A stretch of 64,000 nt of DNA from Leeuwenhoekiella palythoae (GCF_900130045.1 NZ_FQXT01000003.1:124001-188000), one strand, 5' to 3'. Numbered from the stretch's first letter, positions 44,480-54,209 are shown. The notes: generated by a model not told the origin, from the letters alone. Numbers and translations: made by a program.

Positions 44480-46041
44480 TACGAACTGCACGAAAGCATA
44501 GAACAGCCTACCTTATCTCTCGCCCATTCGGGACGCTTGGCATACCATTTTTCGTATTCTGGTTGGTCATCATAGGGTTTTTTTAGTAGTTGATACAATT
44601 CGTCGATCAAGCTATAATCTCCTTTATCAGCGGCGTCAATCGCCAGCTGCGCCATATAATTGCGCAACACGTATTTAGGATTGGTCGCATTCATTGCTTT
44701 CTTACGCGCTTCATCGCTTTGTTGATCTTGCTGCAAACGTGTTGAATAGGCTTGAAACCACTGCTTCCACTGGTTTTGTATTTTTTCTGAAATCTCTTCA
44801 GTAGTATAAAAAGCTTCCGAAATCAATGTCAATCCATCAACTGAAGCATCCTTTTTAAAATCTGCCAGTTTTCTAAAGAAAATGGTCATATCAGTTTCTG
44901 TTGCTTGAAGACATTCCTCGAGATCTGCTATAAGTTGCAGATCACTTTCCTCAGGCGCCTCAAGACCCAATTTGTCCGCCATCATTTGAAAAGATCTCTT
45001 AGCATAGTCTTCTTTGTACCGATCTAAAATTTCTTCAAAACCGTCTGCCTCCTCAACAAGTGGATAAAGCGCATTGGCCAATTGATATAAATTCCATAAG
45101 CCAATATTAGGTTGGTTTCCGTAGCGATAACGCTTGTGTTGTCTGTCGGTCGTATTGGGCGTCCAGCCCCATTCAAAACCTTCTAACCAACCGTAAGGTC
45201 CGTAATCTATGGTAAGGCCGAGAATTGACATATTATCGGTATTCATAACGCCGTGTACAAAGCCCACCCGCTGCCAATGAATGATCATCTCAAGCGTGCG
45301 CTCTGAAACTTCAGCAAAGAACTTTAAGTAGTTTTCTTTAGAAGAAGCATCCAACTCTGGAAAGTAGTTTTCAATGGTAAAGATTACCAATTTTTGCAAT
45401 CCCGCAATATCATTGCGCGAAGTAAAAATCTGATAATTCCCAAACCGAAGAAAAGAAGGCGCCACCCGACAGACAACAGCTCCTTTTTCATACGCCGGAT
45501 TACCATCGTACATTACATCACGTAAAACCGAATCTCCCGTCAATGCTAAAGACAACGCACGCGTAGTTGGGATTCCCAAATGATGCATCGCTTCACTCAT
45601 TAAATATTCACGAATACTTGAGCGTAAAACTGCTAGGCCATCAGCAGAGCGTGAATAAGGCGTCTCCCCTGCTCCTTTGAGCTGCAATGCCCAATGCTTA
45701 TTATCGTTATCGATCTCAAATAGATTGATCGCACGACCATCTCCCAATTGTCCTGCCCAATGTCCAAATTGATGGCCGCCATACAACATAGCGTACGGAT
45801 GCGTATCCGGTAAAACCGCATTTCCTGTAAAGACTTCTAAGAATTCCTTGCTTTCAGCCTCTTCTTCTGATATTCCTAAAGCATTCAACATTTCATCAGA
45901 AACGTGCAGTAGTTGCGGCGCTGCAGTTTCCTTAGGAGATACAAAAGAGTAATAACCCTGCATAACCTGTCTTCTTGAGTTTTCAAAATTAGGATCTGCC
46001 GGAAGCGCTTCTGTAAAAAGGTTATTGATGTTAAATTGCAT
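44479..46041 (-). CDS. selO: SelO-type protein adenylyltransferase
   Basis: A 520-residue pseudokinase-fold enzyme that transfers AMP from ATP to target proteins and has known links to oxidative stress. Visible landmarks are GGHQFGHWAGQLGDGRAI (near 105-120), the QLKGAGETPYSRSADG nucleotide loop, and the HGVMNTDNMSILGLTIDYGP stretch with the metal-binding Asn and Asp. It ends in SCSS, with Cys518 in the place where eukaryotic SelO has selenocysteine three residues from the end. The family was first called YdiU/UPF0061. It heads an operon with a small protein and MsrA. Confidence 0.92.
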   Translation of the reverse strand: MQFNINNLFTEALPADPNFENSRRQVMQGYYSFVSPKETAAPQLLHVSDEMLNALGISEEEAESKEFLEVFTGNAVLPDTHPYAMLYGGHQFGHWAGQLGDGRAINLFEIDNDNKHWALQLKGAGETPYSRSADGLAVLRSSIREYLMSEAMHHLGIPTTRALSLALTGDSVLRDVMYDGNPAYEKGAVVCRVAPSFLRFGNYQIFTSRNDIAGLQKLVIFTIENYFPELDASSKENYLKFFAEVSERTLEMIIHWQRVGFVHGVMNTDNMSILGLTIDYGPYGWLEGFEWGWTPNTTDRQHKRYRYGNQPNIGLWNLYQLANALYPLVEEADGFEEILDRYKEDYAKRSFQMMADKLGLEAPEESDLQLIADLEECLQATETDMTIFFRKLADFKKDASVDGLTLISEAFYTTEEISEKIQNQWKQWFQAYSTRLQQDQQSDEARKKAMNATNPKYVLRNYMAQLAIDAADKGDYSLIDELYQLLKKPYDDQPEYEKWYAKRPEWARDKVGCSMLSCSS

Positions 46042-46113
46042 AAATCAGAATTTGTAGGATATTGGTTTGGTCGGTTTATTTAATGAAACTTATCAAATAG
46101 TATCCTAAATACA

Positions 46114-46146
46114 AAAGTCCGATCACAAACCTTGTGATCGGACTTT
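46114..46146 (-). terminator. Terminator of the Hcp-like gene
   Basis: A perfect 15-bp stem starting AAAGTCCGATCACAA (46114-46128) pairs with 46132-46146 over a 3-nt loop. The minus-strand T run is short. Confidence 0.7.
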
Positions 46147-46168
46147 AAAAAACATGAAATTATGGCTG

Positions 46169-46702
46169 TTAACTCCCTGTGCGCAGTGCATACTCAAATT
46201 CGACTTCTTCTTCTAACCTTCCGTTGTTATTGAATTGTTTATACAAACTGTTTATTTTTTCAAAAGACAAGGTCCAATATTCTTGAGGTTTTGAATCCTT
46301 TTCATTTGCTTCCATCTTAAATGATGTGATCCTAACATTGTCTAACTCGTAAATAAGATAGTCGTTGATTCCGCCAGATGAATTTGTAGAAAAGGTTAGA
46401 ATTACATTACGCAGCGTTTTATTTCTTGCCAGAAAATCAAGCATCGTATTGCTCGCAAGGTCGGTATTCTTGCCAATGCTAATCCCTGAAAATGACGTGC
46501 GGGCGCGGGTTCTTCCTGACAAAGCAGCATCGGGAATACTAACTTCCCATGAAACTTGAGTTAACTCAATCTCCTCTTCGTGTCCTTGCTGTTGAGATTC
46601 TCCTTCAATATCCGGAAGTTTAAGATACATACTTGTTTGTGCATTCATTGTGGCAAACCCCAATAAAACCATTAAAATTAAAGTGATGATCGTACGTGCC
46701 AT
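46169..46702 (-). CDS. Hcp-like protein with a Sec signal peptide
   Basis: A 177-residue protein. After a signal peptide (MARTIITLILMVLLGFATMN, cleaved near AQ) it follows the Hcp beta-barrel pattern of type VI tube proteins: MYLKLPDIEGESQQQGHEEE, then IELTQVSWEVS, the FSGISIGKNTD loop, and a C-terminal YWTLSFEKINSLYKQF with VEFEYALRTG. ATGs at 46729 and 46726 would start earlier, but the -7 box TAATTTTG at 46727-46734 overlaps them, so 46702 is chosen. No type VI genes (VgrG, TssB, TssC) are in the window. Whether it forms a tube outside the cell is unknown. Confidence 0.75.
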   Translation of the reverse strand: MARTIITLILMVLLGFATMNAQTSMYLKLPDIEGESQQQGHEEEIELTQVSWEVSIPDAALSGRTRARTSFSGISIGKNTDLASNTMLDFLARNKTLRNVILTFSTNSSGGINDYLIYELDNVRITSFKMEANEKDSKPQEYWTLSFEKINSLYKQFNNNGRLEEEVEFEYALRTGS

Positions 46703-46726
46703 AAGTCGTTCGGTTTTTGATTTCAT

Positions 46727-46776
46727 CAAAATTAGCGGGAACGTAATTGAATTTAAGCAGGGGAATAACCCTATTT
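46727..46776 (-). promoter_or_regulatory. Promoter and shared 16-bp motif of the Hcp-like gene
   Basis: On the minus strand AAATAGGGTTATTCCC (46761-46776) lies 26 bp upstream of TAATTTTG (46727-46734). A longer imperfect hairpin (GGGGAATA, then TATTCCC) extends around it to 46791. Confidence 0.65.
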
Positions 46777-46858
46777 CTGGGGGCTATTCCCTTATATTTT
46801 CAGTTTTTACACATCCTTAGCATTTACTATTAAACTTATATTAAAGTGCTTAAGCAAA

Positions 46859-46889
46859 TTGATAATGGAATAACCTTTGACTACTTTAG
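46859..46889 (+). promoter_or_regulatory. Likely promoter of the YtxH-like gene
   Basis: TTG at 46859-46861, a 20-bp gap and TACTTTAG at 46882-46889, one change from TAnnTTTG. It leaves a 25-nt leader to the ATG at 46915. Confidence 0.45.
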
Positions 46890-46914
46890 AGGTATAAACT
46901 ATAAAAGAAAAATT

Positions 46915-47178
46915 ATGACAACTAGAAATCAAAATGCAGGAATAGCAGCAGCGCTTTTAGGATTAGCAGGTGGACTTTTTGCTTGGTGGAGATATAACAA
47001 CGCAACTCCAGAAGAGAAAGCGCGCTTAAAAAATAAAGTAAATGAGTTGGGTACTAAATTAAAAGATACCTATACTGAAGTTGAAGATACCGTATCTGAC
47101 AACGTTGCTACCCTTAAAAACAAGCTGGCTAAAGAGCAACAAAATGCAGCAGATCAAGCTGAAAAAATTGCAAGCTAA
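46915..47178 (+). CDS. YtxH-like single-pass protein
   Basis: An 87-residue protein starting MTTRNQNAGIAAALLGLAGG. One hydrophobic helix (about 9-27, GIAAALLGLAGGLFAWWRY) is followed by a long amphipathic, lysine- and glutamate-rich helix. The layout is that of YtxH-like general stress proteins, often found with CsbD in Bacteroidota. A longer frame from 46846 would add residues that lie upstream of the promoter. It is transcribed alone and closed by a strong terminator. Confidence 0.7.
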   Translation: MTTRNQNAGIAAALLGLAGGLFAWWRYNNATPEEKARLKNKVNELGTKLKDTYTEVEDTVSDNVATLKNKLAKEQQNAADQAEKIAS

Positions 47179-47202
47179 ACCAAAAACGATATCCCCTAAA
47201 TT

Positions 47203-47232
47203 AAAGAGCGACAAGTTTGTCGCTCTTTTTTT
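47203..47232 (+). terminator. Terminator after the YtxH-like gene
   Basis: AAAGAGCGACAA (47203-47214) pairs with TTGTCGCTCTTT (47217-47228), followed by T residues. Confidence 0.85.
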
Positions 47233-47295
47233 ATATCCAAGATTTTCCTTTTTATAGTATTTTTAAGAAGAACTTAATCTTACAAGCTACTGCCT

Positions 47296-50200
47296 ATGCG
47301 CTATAACTTTACCTCATTCTTACTCATTTTCTCCATTGCTTTTTGTGCTGCTCAAGATGTAAATACCTATTTCAAACCTTTAAAATACCGCAGTATAGGT
47401 CCGTTTAGAGGCGGTCGAAGCAACTCGGTTTCCGGAGTTGTTGGCGATCCCTTAACCTATTATATGGGTACTACCGGTGGCGGACTTTGGAAAACGGCAG
47501 ACGCCGGGCAACACTGGGAAAATATCTCCGATGGATATTTCAAAACCGGTTCTGTGGGGGCGGTCGCGGTTTCAGAATCTAATCCTAATATTATTTATGT
47601 AGGTATGGGTGAACACGCCATTAGAGGGGTGATGACGACCTATGGCGACGGGGTTTATAAATCTACAGACGCGGGAAAAACCTGGACGCATCTAGATCTT
47701 GAGAACACGCAACAGATCGCCCGAATTGTTATACATCCACAAAATCCTGATGTAGTGTATGTGGCTGCTCAAGGCGCTATGCAAGAAGCCACTCCTGAGC
47801 GTGGAGTTTACAAATCTACAGATGGCGGTGCTTCTTGGGAACAGGTTCTTTTTGTAGATAAAAAGACCGGAAGTACCGAGCTTTCTATGGATATGAACAA
47901 TCCTAATGTTTTATATACCGCAATGTGGCAGCATCAACGTACTCCCTGGAAGATGATCAGCGGCGGAGCAGGAAGTGGATTGTACAAATCTACAGACGCC
48001 GGAAAAACCTGGAAAGTTCTAAAAGAAGGTCTACCCGAAGAAATGGGGAAAATGGCGATTGCGGTAAGTAGAGCAAATCCCGATAAAGTTTATGCCTTGA
48101 TTGAAAGTGATAGTGAAAAAGATTTAGGCGGACTGTTTGTCTCTGACAATGCCGGTGCCTCTTGGAAAATGATAAGCGGTGATAACAGATTGACCCAACG
48201 TGCCTGGTATTACACTGAAGTTTTTACCGACCCTAACAACGAGCAGACCGTTTACGTGCTGAGTGCTCCTGCCCTACGCTCTACAGATGGCGGCGCAACC
48301 TGGGAAACACTTTCAGGAACGCACGGGGATTATCACGATTTATGGATCAATCCGGCGAATTCTAAAAATATGGTGATTGGTAATGATGGCGGGGCGGCGA
48401 TCTCTTTCAATTATGGAGCTTCTTGGTCTTCTCAGGATATTATGCCTACGGCACAATTTTACCGCATTAGCACAGATAATTTGTTTCCGTATAATATTTA
48501 TGGAGGTCAGCAGGATAATACTTCAGTAAAAATAGCAAGCCTTTCCTTAGGCAGCGGAAGCATTGGTCGGCAGGATTGGACATCTTCCGCCGGAGGCGAA
48601 AGTGCATTTTTAGCTTTTGATAAAGACGAGCCTAGATACGTATATGGCGGAAGCTATCTGGGTACGATTGAAGTGCTCGATATGCAGACCAAAATGAGTA
48701 CCAAAGTAATGGCGGCGCCCATTCAGTATCTAGGGAAAGCGGCGCGAGATATGAAATATCTTTTCAATTGGAATGCGCCTATTATCTATTCTCAACACGA
48801 GCCCAATACTGTTTTTCACGGCGCCCAAATGGTTTTAAAAACTACAGATCAAGGAAGAACCTGGACGGAATTCTCCCCAGATCTTACGCGTAATATTGAT
48901 GAAAAACAAGGCAAAGGCGGTGGCCCGTATACGGTTGAGGCAGTAGGTGCCGAAAACTACGGAACCCTAAGCTACATTATTGAATCGCAGCACGAAAAAG
49001 GAGTATTTTATACCGGAAGTGATGACGGTTTAGTTCATCTAACTCGCGACAATGGCGCTTCTTGGCAAAACATCACACCCAAAGGACTTGAGGAAACCTT
49101 GATCAACGCTATTGAGGTTTCTCCGCACGATCCGGGAACCGTATTTATCGCCACAACACGCTATAAATTCAACGATTACACTCCGGCGCTATATAAATCT
49201 ACGGATTACGGAAAAACCTGGAAATCCATAAACAATGGAATTCCATACGGCGCTTACACGCGCGTGGTTCGCGAAGATCAGGATCAAGAAGGCTTGTTAT
49301 ATGCTGGTACTGAACAAGGTGTTTATGTTTCTTGGGATGCCGGCGCTTCTTGGGAATCTTTGCAGCTCAACTTACCCATCACACCAATAACTGATTTAAA
49401 AGTGCATCAAGGTGATCTCATCGTGGCTACTTCGGGGCGCTCCTTCTGGATACTTGATGATCTTAAATTATTGCAGCAATATTCAGCAAATGCAGATCAA
49501 TTTCAATTATTTGAGCCGAAAAATGCTATCTATGGAAGTTGGTATTCTGCTTTAAACGGTAGCGATCCGGACTTTGACGGGACTTCAACATTTGAAGGTG
49601 TGAACCCGGCTAATGGAAGCGAGATCTACTATAATTTGCCCAAACTGAAGGATTCCATAGCAATTGAACTAACGATTAAAACCCAAGACGGGACCTTGAT
49701 CAATTCCTTTTCGTCAAACGCAGATGAGAATTTCAGCGCATATGCCGGCGGACCGTCGCCTACCCCAACACTTTCGGTTGATCAAGGTCTAAACCGTTTT
49801 GTTTGGGACGGCAGATATCCTGAGCTTCCCGGAGTCCCGGGCGTGTATATTGAAGCAAGTTATGCAGGGCATAAAGTAGCGCCTGGAACGTATACCTTAA
49901 CGCTGACGTACGGCAGGGAAAGTCAAAGCACCACTGCAACAATTCTTCCTAATCCTAATCTAGATATTGATGCTACTGATTTTGAAGCGTATCACGAACT
50001 CATGAACGTGATGGAGCAACGCGTGACAGCGATGCATACACTCGTGAACCAACTTAAAACTGCCGAAGAAGAAATCGCAAGCTTATTACCAAAATTAAAA
50101 GCTAAGAATGCAACGGCCTTAGTAGAACAAGGAGAAGCTTTGATCAACGATTTAAACGCTTGGGATTCTAAAATGGTTCAGCGCAAATCTAAAGCTTATG

Positions 50201-50433
50201 ATGATGTTGAGAATTTTGAAAATAAATTTTCAGCAAATTATATGTTTGTAATGAATCAGACTGATAGTGATATTCCGCGGGTAAATGCTTCAAATAAAGC
50301 TGAATTTGATCGTATGAACCAAGAATGGGAATCTCTAAAAGTCGAAGGATTAAACCTTCTTGAGACAAGAATACCAAACTATAACGCCGCCCTGTGGAAA
50401 GCAGGTATAGGAGCTATACCCACTGCAGAATAA
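47296..50433 (+). CDS. Secreted VPS10/BNR-repeat propeller protein (glycosyl hydrolase-like)
   Basis: A 1045-residue protein with a signal peptide ([12 protein letters not shown]). It holds two beta-propellers built from Asp-box (BNR) repeats: [66 protein letters not shown] and [11 protein letters not shown] among others. The C-terminal part (about 780-1040) has a Fn3-like piece and a helical bundle ([19 protein letters not shown]). Such proteins are often labelled glycosyl hydrolase or sortilin-like, but no catalytic residues can be named, so a binding or sensing role is equally possible. It is monocistronic. Confidence 0.85.
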   Translation: MRYNFTSFLLIFSIAFCAAQDVNTYFKPLKYRSIGPFRGGRSNSVSGVVGDPLTYYMGTTGGGLWKTADAGQHWENISDGYFKTGSVGAVAVSESNPNIIYVGMGEHAIRGVMTTYGDGVYKSTDAGKTWTHLDLENTQQIARIVIHPQNPDVVYVAAQGAMQEATPERGVYKSTDGGASWEQVLFVDKKTGSTELSMDMNNPNVLYTAMWQHQRTPWKMISGGAGSGLYKSTDAGKTWKVLKEGLPEEMGKMAIAVSRANPDKVYALIESDSEKDLGGLFVSDNAGASWKMISGDNRLTQRAWYYTEVFTDPNNEQTVYVLSAPALRSTDGGATWETLSGTHGDYHDLWINPANSKNMVIGNDGGAAISFNYGASWSSQDIMPTAQFYRISTDNLFPYNIYGGQQDNTSVKIASLSLGSGSIGRQDWTSSAGGESAFLAFDKDEPRYVYGGSYLGTIEVLDMQTKMSTKVMAAPIQYLGKAARDMKYLFNWNAPIIYSQHEPNTVFHGAQMVLKTTDQGRTWTEFSPDLTRNIDEKQGKGGGPYTVEAVGAENYGTLSYIIESQHEKGVFYTGSDDGLVHLTRDNGASWQNITPKGLEETLINAIEVSPHDPGTVFIATTRYKFNDYTPALYKSTDYGKTWKSINNGIPYGAYTRVVREDQDQEGLLYAGTEQGVYVSWDAGASWESLQLNLPITPITDLKVHQGDLIVATSGRSFWILDDLKLLQQYSANADQFQLFEPKNAIYGSWYSALNGSDPDFDGTSTFEGVNPANGSEIYYNLPKLKDSIAIELTIKTQDGTLINSFSSNADENFSAYAGGPSPTPTLSVDQGLNRFVWDGRYPELPGVPGVYIEASYAGHKVAPGTYTLTLTYGRESQSTTATILPNPNLDIDATDFEAYHELMNVMEQRVTAMHTLVNQLKTAEEEIASLLPKLKAKNATALVEQGEALINDLNAWDSKMVQRKSKAYDDVENFENKFSANYMFVMNQTDSDIPRVNASNKAEFDRMNQEWESLKVEGLNLLETRIPNYNAALWKAGIGAIPTAE

Positions 50434-50458
50434 TCATTCAAAGAGCAATTAAACATAG

Positions 50459-50496
50459 AAAGGAATTTCCACTTATCAGGAAATTCCTTTTTTTTG
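50459..50496 (+). terminator. Terminator after the VPS10/BNR gene
   Basis: AGGAATTTCC pairs with GGAAATTCCT over an 8-nt loop, followed by a T run (50488-50495). Confidence 0.8.
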
Positions 50497-50576
50497 GCAC
50501 CGTCAAAGGCTTTAAAATTTGTTTCTATTTGTGCCTTTGAGCTTGCTTATAAGTCGTTCTTAACTATATTCGTTAT

Positions 50577-51479
50577 ATGAGAATCTATATTCTGAGCGGT
50601 TTGCTCTTCTTCAGTATTCAAATAAACTTTGCTCAGGACTACATTGATTTGGCGAATCTCTCGTATTCCCTAACGCCACAAAATCAATTTGAATCGAGCA
50701 ATGCTCAAACTCAGGTTGAAGAATTGGAATTTCAGTTTACGTTTCCGCAGGTTTTAGATGAAAAAAATACGTTGATCGCTAATGTTATGCTTGAATCTAA
50801 TGCCTTGCGCTTAGACCCGTCTTTAGCCGATAGAACTACGCTGGCATCCTTAGGTTTAGCGCTAGGATTCAATCATAGGTATTCTGAAAAGTTAGCAATA
50901 ACCTATTTGGTCATACCTAAAATCGCATCAGATTTAAAACAGATCACCGGTCAAGGTTTTCAATTAGGCGGTTTGGCGTTGGCTACGCTAAAAAAGAATG
51001 AAAACCTCAATTATAAATTTGGTTTATATGCCAACACCGAAGAATTCGGACTGTTTCTAGTGCCTTATGTGGGGTTTTATTATTTGAGTCCGTCTAAACG
51101 TTTTGAAGCCTATATCACCACGATCAACGGCGACATCAATTATATGCTCACAGAAAAAATTAATATAGGTGGTGACGTCAATGGTCTTACGTCAAGCTAT
51201 GCGCTTGATGATCCTTATTTTGGAAGTTCGCCTGAATACTTTGCTAAAAACACCACTGAATTTTTTGCGTATGTACGCTACCCTGTTGCTAAAAATCTCT
51301 TCTTAAAAGCCAAAGCCGGATACAGCATTACACGCACCTATAAAGTATTTGAACAAAGCGATAAAGTAGATTTAGGTTTGAGTTTATTTTTCTTAGGCGA
51401 TGATAGAAATTTACTCAATACCCCATTGCAAAAAGGAGCGTTATTCAAATTAGAATTGCTCTATAGGTTTCCTCTATAA
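50577..51479 (+). CDS. DUF6268-like outer-membrane beta-barrel protein
   Basis: A 300-residue protein with a signal peptide (LLFFSIQINFAQ) and alternating hydrophobic strands with aromatic girdles, ending in LLYRFPL, a barrel-type C-terminus. The pattern fits DUF6268 outer-membrane proteins; function unknown. A promoter-like TTG (50543-50545), 19 bp, TATATTCG (50565-50572) lies so close to the ATG at 50577 that it would give an almost leaderless transcript, so the start or promoter may be wrong. Its last codons lie in the terminator of the convergent bglX gene. Confidence 0.75.
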   Translation: MRIYILSGLLFFSIQINFAQDYIDLANLSYSLTPQNQFESSNAQTQVEELEFQFTFPQVLDEKNTLIANVMLESNALRLDPSLADRTTLASLGLALGFNHRYSEKLAITYLVIPKIASDLKQITGQGFQLGGLALATLKKNENLNYKFGLYANTEEFGLFLVPYVGFYYLSPSKRFEAYITTINGDINYMLTEKINIGGDVNGLTSSYALDDPYFGSSPEYFAKNTTEFFAYVRYPVAKNLFLKAKAGYSITRTYKVFEQSDKVDLGLSLFFLGDDRNLLNTPLQKGALFKLELLYRFPL

Positions 51480-51509
51480 AAAAAGAGGCTGCCTTTTTAG
51501 GCAGCCTCT
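51477..51509 (-). terminator. Terminator of the GH3 gene
   Basis: AGAGGCTGCC (51484-51493) pairs with GGCAGCCTCT (51500-51509). On the minus strand a run of T follows; it overlaps the stop codon of the DUF6268 gene. Confidence 0.8.
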
Positions 51510-51532
51510 ACATAAGTTTAAGTTCTGTAAGT

Positions 51533-53848
51533 TTAGTTTTTTGATAACGTATTTAAAGCATTCTGGGGTACCAACAACGCTTCGGTTTCTCTTACCGTGG
51601 TTGCTTCAATCTCTAGTGTTGCTTTAAGTTTTGAACTGGCGATATTGTCAGCAATAGACAAGGTGTAAGTTCCTCCATCCAGAATCCAAGCGTGTTTCTT
51701 ATCATCATAAGAAGCTAGCGATTCCGGATTGATTTCAAGTGTGATCGTTTCAGAAGCTCCCGGTTCTAGTAGTGCTGTTTTTGCAAAGGCCTTAAGCTCT
51801 TTTGAGGGCTTTTCTAAAGTACCTTCAGGAGCACTCACATAAAGTTGAGCAATTTCTTTTCCGGCTACGCTTCCAGTATTTTTTACAATGAACGAAACGC
51901 TAATCGTAGCTCCTGATTCAACCTGAAGATCACTGTATTCAAAAGTCGTGTAAGACATTCCGTAACCAAATGGATAAGAAACCGGTACCTCAAACGTATC
52001 AAAATAGCGGTAGCCTACATAAATTCCTTCTTCATAGATTTCTTCTGAAGGAATACCTTGCAACGGATTGGCAGGTTTTTCGGCATTTGGATCTAATGGA
52101 ATTCCCGGGAAATTCTTGCTAGAAGGATTATCGTCTAAAGCAATAGGAAAAGTTACCGGTAATTTCCCAGACGGATTTGCTTTCCCTAGCAATAGATCAG
52201 TAATTGCGTTACCCGCTTCTTGGCCTGGCTGCCAGATCAACAAAATAGCATCAGCAAGTGCTTTCCAAGAGTTTGTTTCGGTCACCCCTCCTACATTTAG
52301 TAGCACAACTAGGGGTTTACCTTCGGCAGCAAAGGCCTTATTTAAATCAGAAATTAATTCTAACTCTGTCGCCGTCAATTCAAAATCTCCTGCTTCAATA
52401 CGGTCCTGGAACTCTCCGCTGGTGCGGCCTAGCGTAAAAATCGCAACGTCATTAGCTTTTGCTGCACGTGCCAATTCTGCTTCAGTCCACGTTTTTTCAG
52501 GTACAAGTTCGTCTTTTAAAAAGAACATTGCCTTCGGTGGAATTTTGGCTCGTTCTTCTTTCATATATACCTCATAAATAGAGGTTAGCTCCTGATCTAA
52601 ATGTACATTAGCGTTTTTAAGTCCTTCAAATACCGAAACGCTGTAGGCTTTATTAACATCACCACTACCGGTTCCGCCGGCAATCGTTTCGTAAGATGCA
52701 GAACCGTATAGTGCAATTTTAGCGTCGCTTTTAAGGGGCAAAACTTTATTTTCATTTTTCAATAAGACCATTCCTTCTAGCGCAGCATTTCTGGCCACCA
52801 TTTTGTGACCTTCAAGATCTGTAACTCCTGACGGCTCATAGCCCTTACACGAGAATGTTTTTTTATACGCATTAAGTGTCGCAGTGAGGTTTCGGTCTAA
52901 AATAGACTCCTCCAAAGTACCGTTACTGATGGCTTCTTTTATCGCATTAAACTGTACTTCTGTTCCCGGCATAAGCAGGTCATTTCCGGCGCGCATTTGC
53001 GCTACTGCATCAAGCCCCGCAAACCAGTCGGTCATAACAAATCCTTCGTAGCCCCATTCTTTACGAAGTAAATCGGTTAACAATTCACTATTTTCAGAAG
53101 CGTAAGTTCCATTGATCTTGTTGTATGAAGACATAATCGCCCAAGGTTCGCTTTTATCGATAGCGAGTTTAAATCCACGTAAATAGATCTCGCGAAGTGC
53201 ACGCTCACTCACCACAGTATTGAGTGCAGTTCTATTGGTTTCAGAATTATTTGCCACAAAATGCTTGATGGTAGCCCCTAGGCCTTCCGCTTGAACGCCA
53301 TTAACAAAGCCGGCGGTGATCTCGCCAGCTAGAATTGGATCTTCAGAATAATATTCAAAATTTCTTCCGCCCAGCGGATTTCTATGAATATTGAGCGCTG
53401 GAGCTAATAAAAAATCTACTCCATAATCACGCCCTTCAATACCAAAAGCCTGGCCAATTTGTTGGGCTAATTCAATATTCCAGCTTGAAGAAAGACTACT
53501 GGCCGTAGGAAATGCGGTCGCATAAAAGGTCTTTCCCGGTGCTTGCGGCCGTACAGTATCTATGCGGATACCCGCCGGCCCGTCTGCAAATACAATAGGT
53601 GGAAGATTTATTTTTGAAATAGGATAACTTGTACCTGCTGCACCGGCAACTTCAGATTTTGTGGAGCCTACTACCGCTTGTGGAGCTTCAGCACCTGCCG
53701 GAATTCCCGGAATGTCCATCCCTGTACCAATGGATAAGTAAATTTTCTCATCAACCGAAAGTTGATCTATCAGTTTTTGAGTATCCTCTTGAGCAACTCC
53801 GGAGAACACCGCTAAAAGCATAATTAAAATAAAGATTTTTGCATTCAT
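51533..53848 (-). CDS. bglX: GH3-family beta-glucosidase
   Basis: A 771-residue secreted enzyme (signal MNAKIFILIMLLAVFSGVAQ). GH3 N-terminal barrel is about 25-330 with nucleophile Asp274 in GFVMTDWFAG, the KHF (195-197) and NPLGGRNFEYYSEDP (157-171) segments. The GH3 C-terminal domain is about 360-590, and a Fn3-like domain follows (about 640-750). It releases terminal glucose or xylose from beta-linked oligosaccharides. A perfect FNR box lies 53-66 bp upstream of its start, next to a Crp/Fnr-type gene, and a 13-bp hairpin is in the leader, suggesting control by that regulator. Confidence 0.92.
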   Translation of the reverse strand: MNAKIFILIMLLAVFSGVAQEDTQKLIDQLSVDEKIYLSIGTGMDIPGIPAGAEAPQAVVGSTKSEVAGAAGTSYPISKINLPPIVFADGPAGIRIDTVRPQAPGKTFYATAFPTASSLSSSWNIELAQQIGQAFGIEGRDYGVDFLLAPALNIHRNPLGGRNFEYYSEDPILAGEITAGFVNGVQAEGLGATIKHFVANNSETNRTALNTVVSERALREIYLRGFKLAIDKSEPWAIMSSYNKINGTYASENSELLTDLLRKEWGYEGFVMTDWFAGLDAVAQMRAGNDLLMPGTEVQFNAIKEAISNGTLEESILDRNLTATLNAYKKTFSCKGYEPSGVTDLEGHKMVARNAALEGMVLLKNENKVLPLKSDAKIALYGSASYETIAGGTGSGDVNKAYSVSVFEGLKNANVHLDQELTSIYEVYMKEERAKIPPKAMFFLKDELVPEKTWTEAELARAAKANDVAIFTLGRTSGEFQDRIEAGDFELTATELELISDLNKAFAAEGKPLVVLLNVGGVTETNSWKALADAILLIWQPGQEAGNAITDLLLGKANPSGKLPVTFPIALDDNPSSKNFPGIPLDPNAEKPANPLQGIPSEEIYEEGIYVGYRYFDTFEVPVSYPFGYGMSYTTFEYSDLQVESGATISVSFIVKNTGSVAGKEIAQLYVSAPEGTLEKPSKELKAFAKTALLEPGASETITLEINPESLASYDDKKHAWILDGGTYTLSIADNIASSKLKATLEIEATTVRETEALLVPQNALNTLSKN

Positions 53849-53857
53849 TGTTTTGGT

Positions 53858-53888
53858 TTTGATTATTCAATAAAATTGAATAATCAAA
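53858..53888 (-). promoter_or_regulatory. 13-bp inverted repeat in the bglX leader
   Basis: TTTGATTATTCAA (53858-53870) is perfectly repeated in inverse at 53876-53888 over a 5-nt loop, ending 10 bp before the bglX start. It could be an operator or a leader hairpin that affects translation. Confidence 0.6.
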
Positions 53889-53900
53889 CAACGAAAACCT

Positions 53901-53914
53901 TTGATATTTATCAA
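53901..53914. promoter_or_regulatory. FNR/CRP-type box upstream of bglX
   Basis: TTGATATTTATCAA matches the FNR consensus TTGAT-N4-ATCAA exactly. Its centre lies about 60 bp upstream of the bglX start codon. Confidence 0.65.
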
Positions 53915-54032
53915 ATAAACAGAAAATTCTTAAAATTTTGCGAGTACTATGGTTTAAATACGTAAACCTATAAGGATTAAGCAGACAAATCTTAAATAGT
54001 TTCTCATGGCTCTATGTGTTGAAGTAGCGGCA

Positions 54033-54061
54033 ATAAAAAAGCAGTTCTAAACGAACTGCTT
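54033..54061 (-). terminator. Terminator downstream of the Crp/Fnr gene
   Basis: AAGCAGTTC (54039-54047) pairs with GAACTGCTT (54053-54061) over a 5-nt loop. On the minus strand TTTTTTATTG follows. It ends either the Crp/Fnr transcript or a separate small RNA. Confidence 0.75.
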
Positions 54062-54209
54062 CTTACAATAAACAATTAGGTCTAGGGGACACCTAATTAT
54101 AAAATTTAAAAATGAAGTGTACATTGGGGTGAAAAAGCCTCCTACATTCTTAACCAAAAAAAATCTCAATTATGAGCTGCAAATATCAACTCTCTGATTA
54201 AGAATTGGT

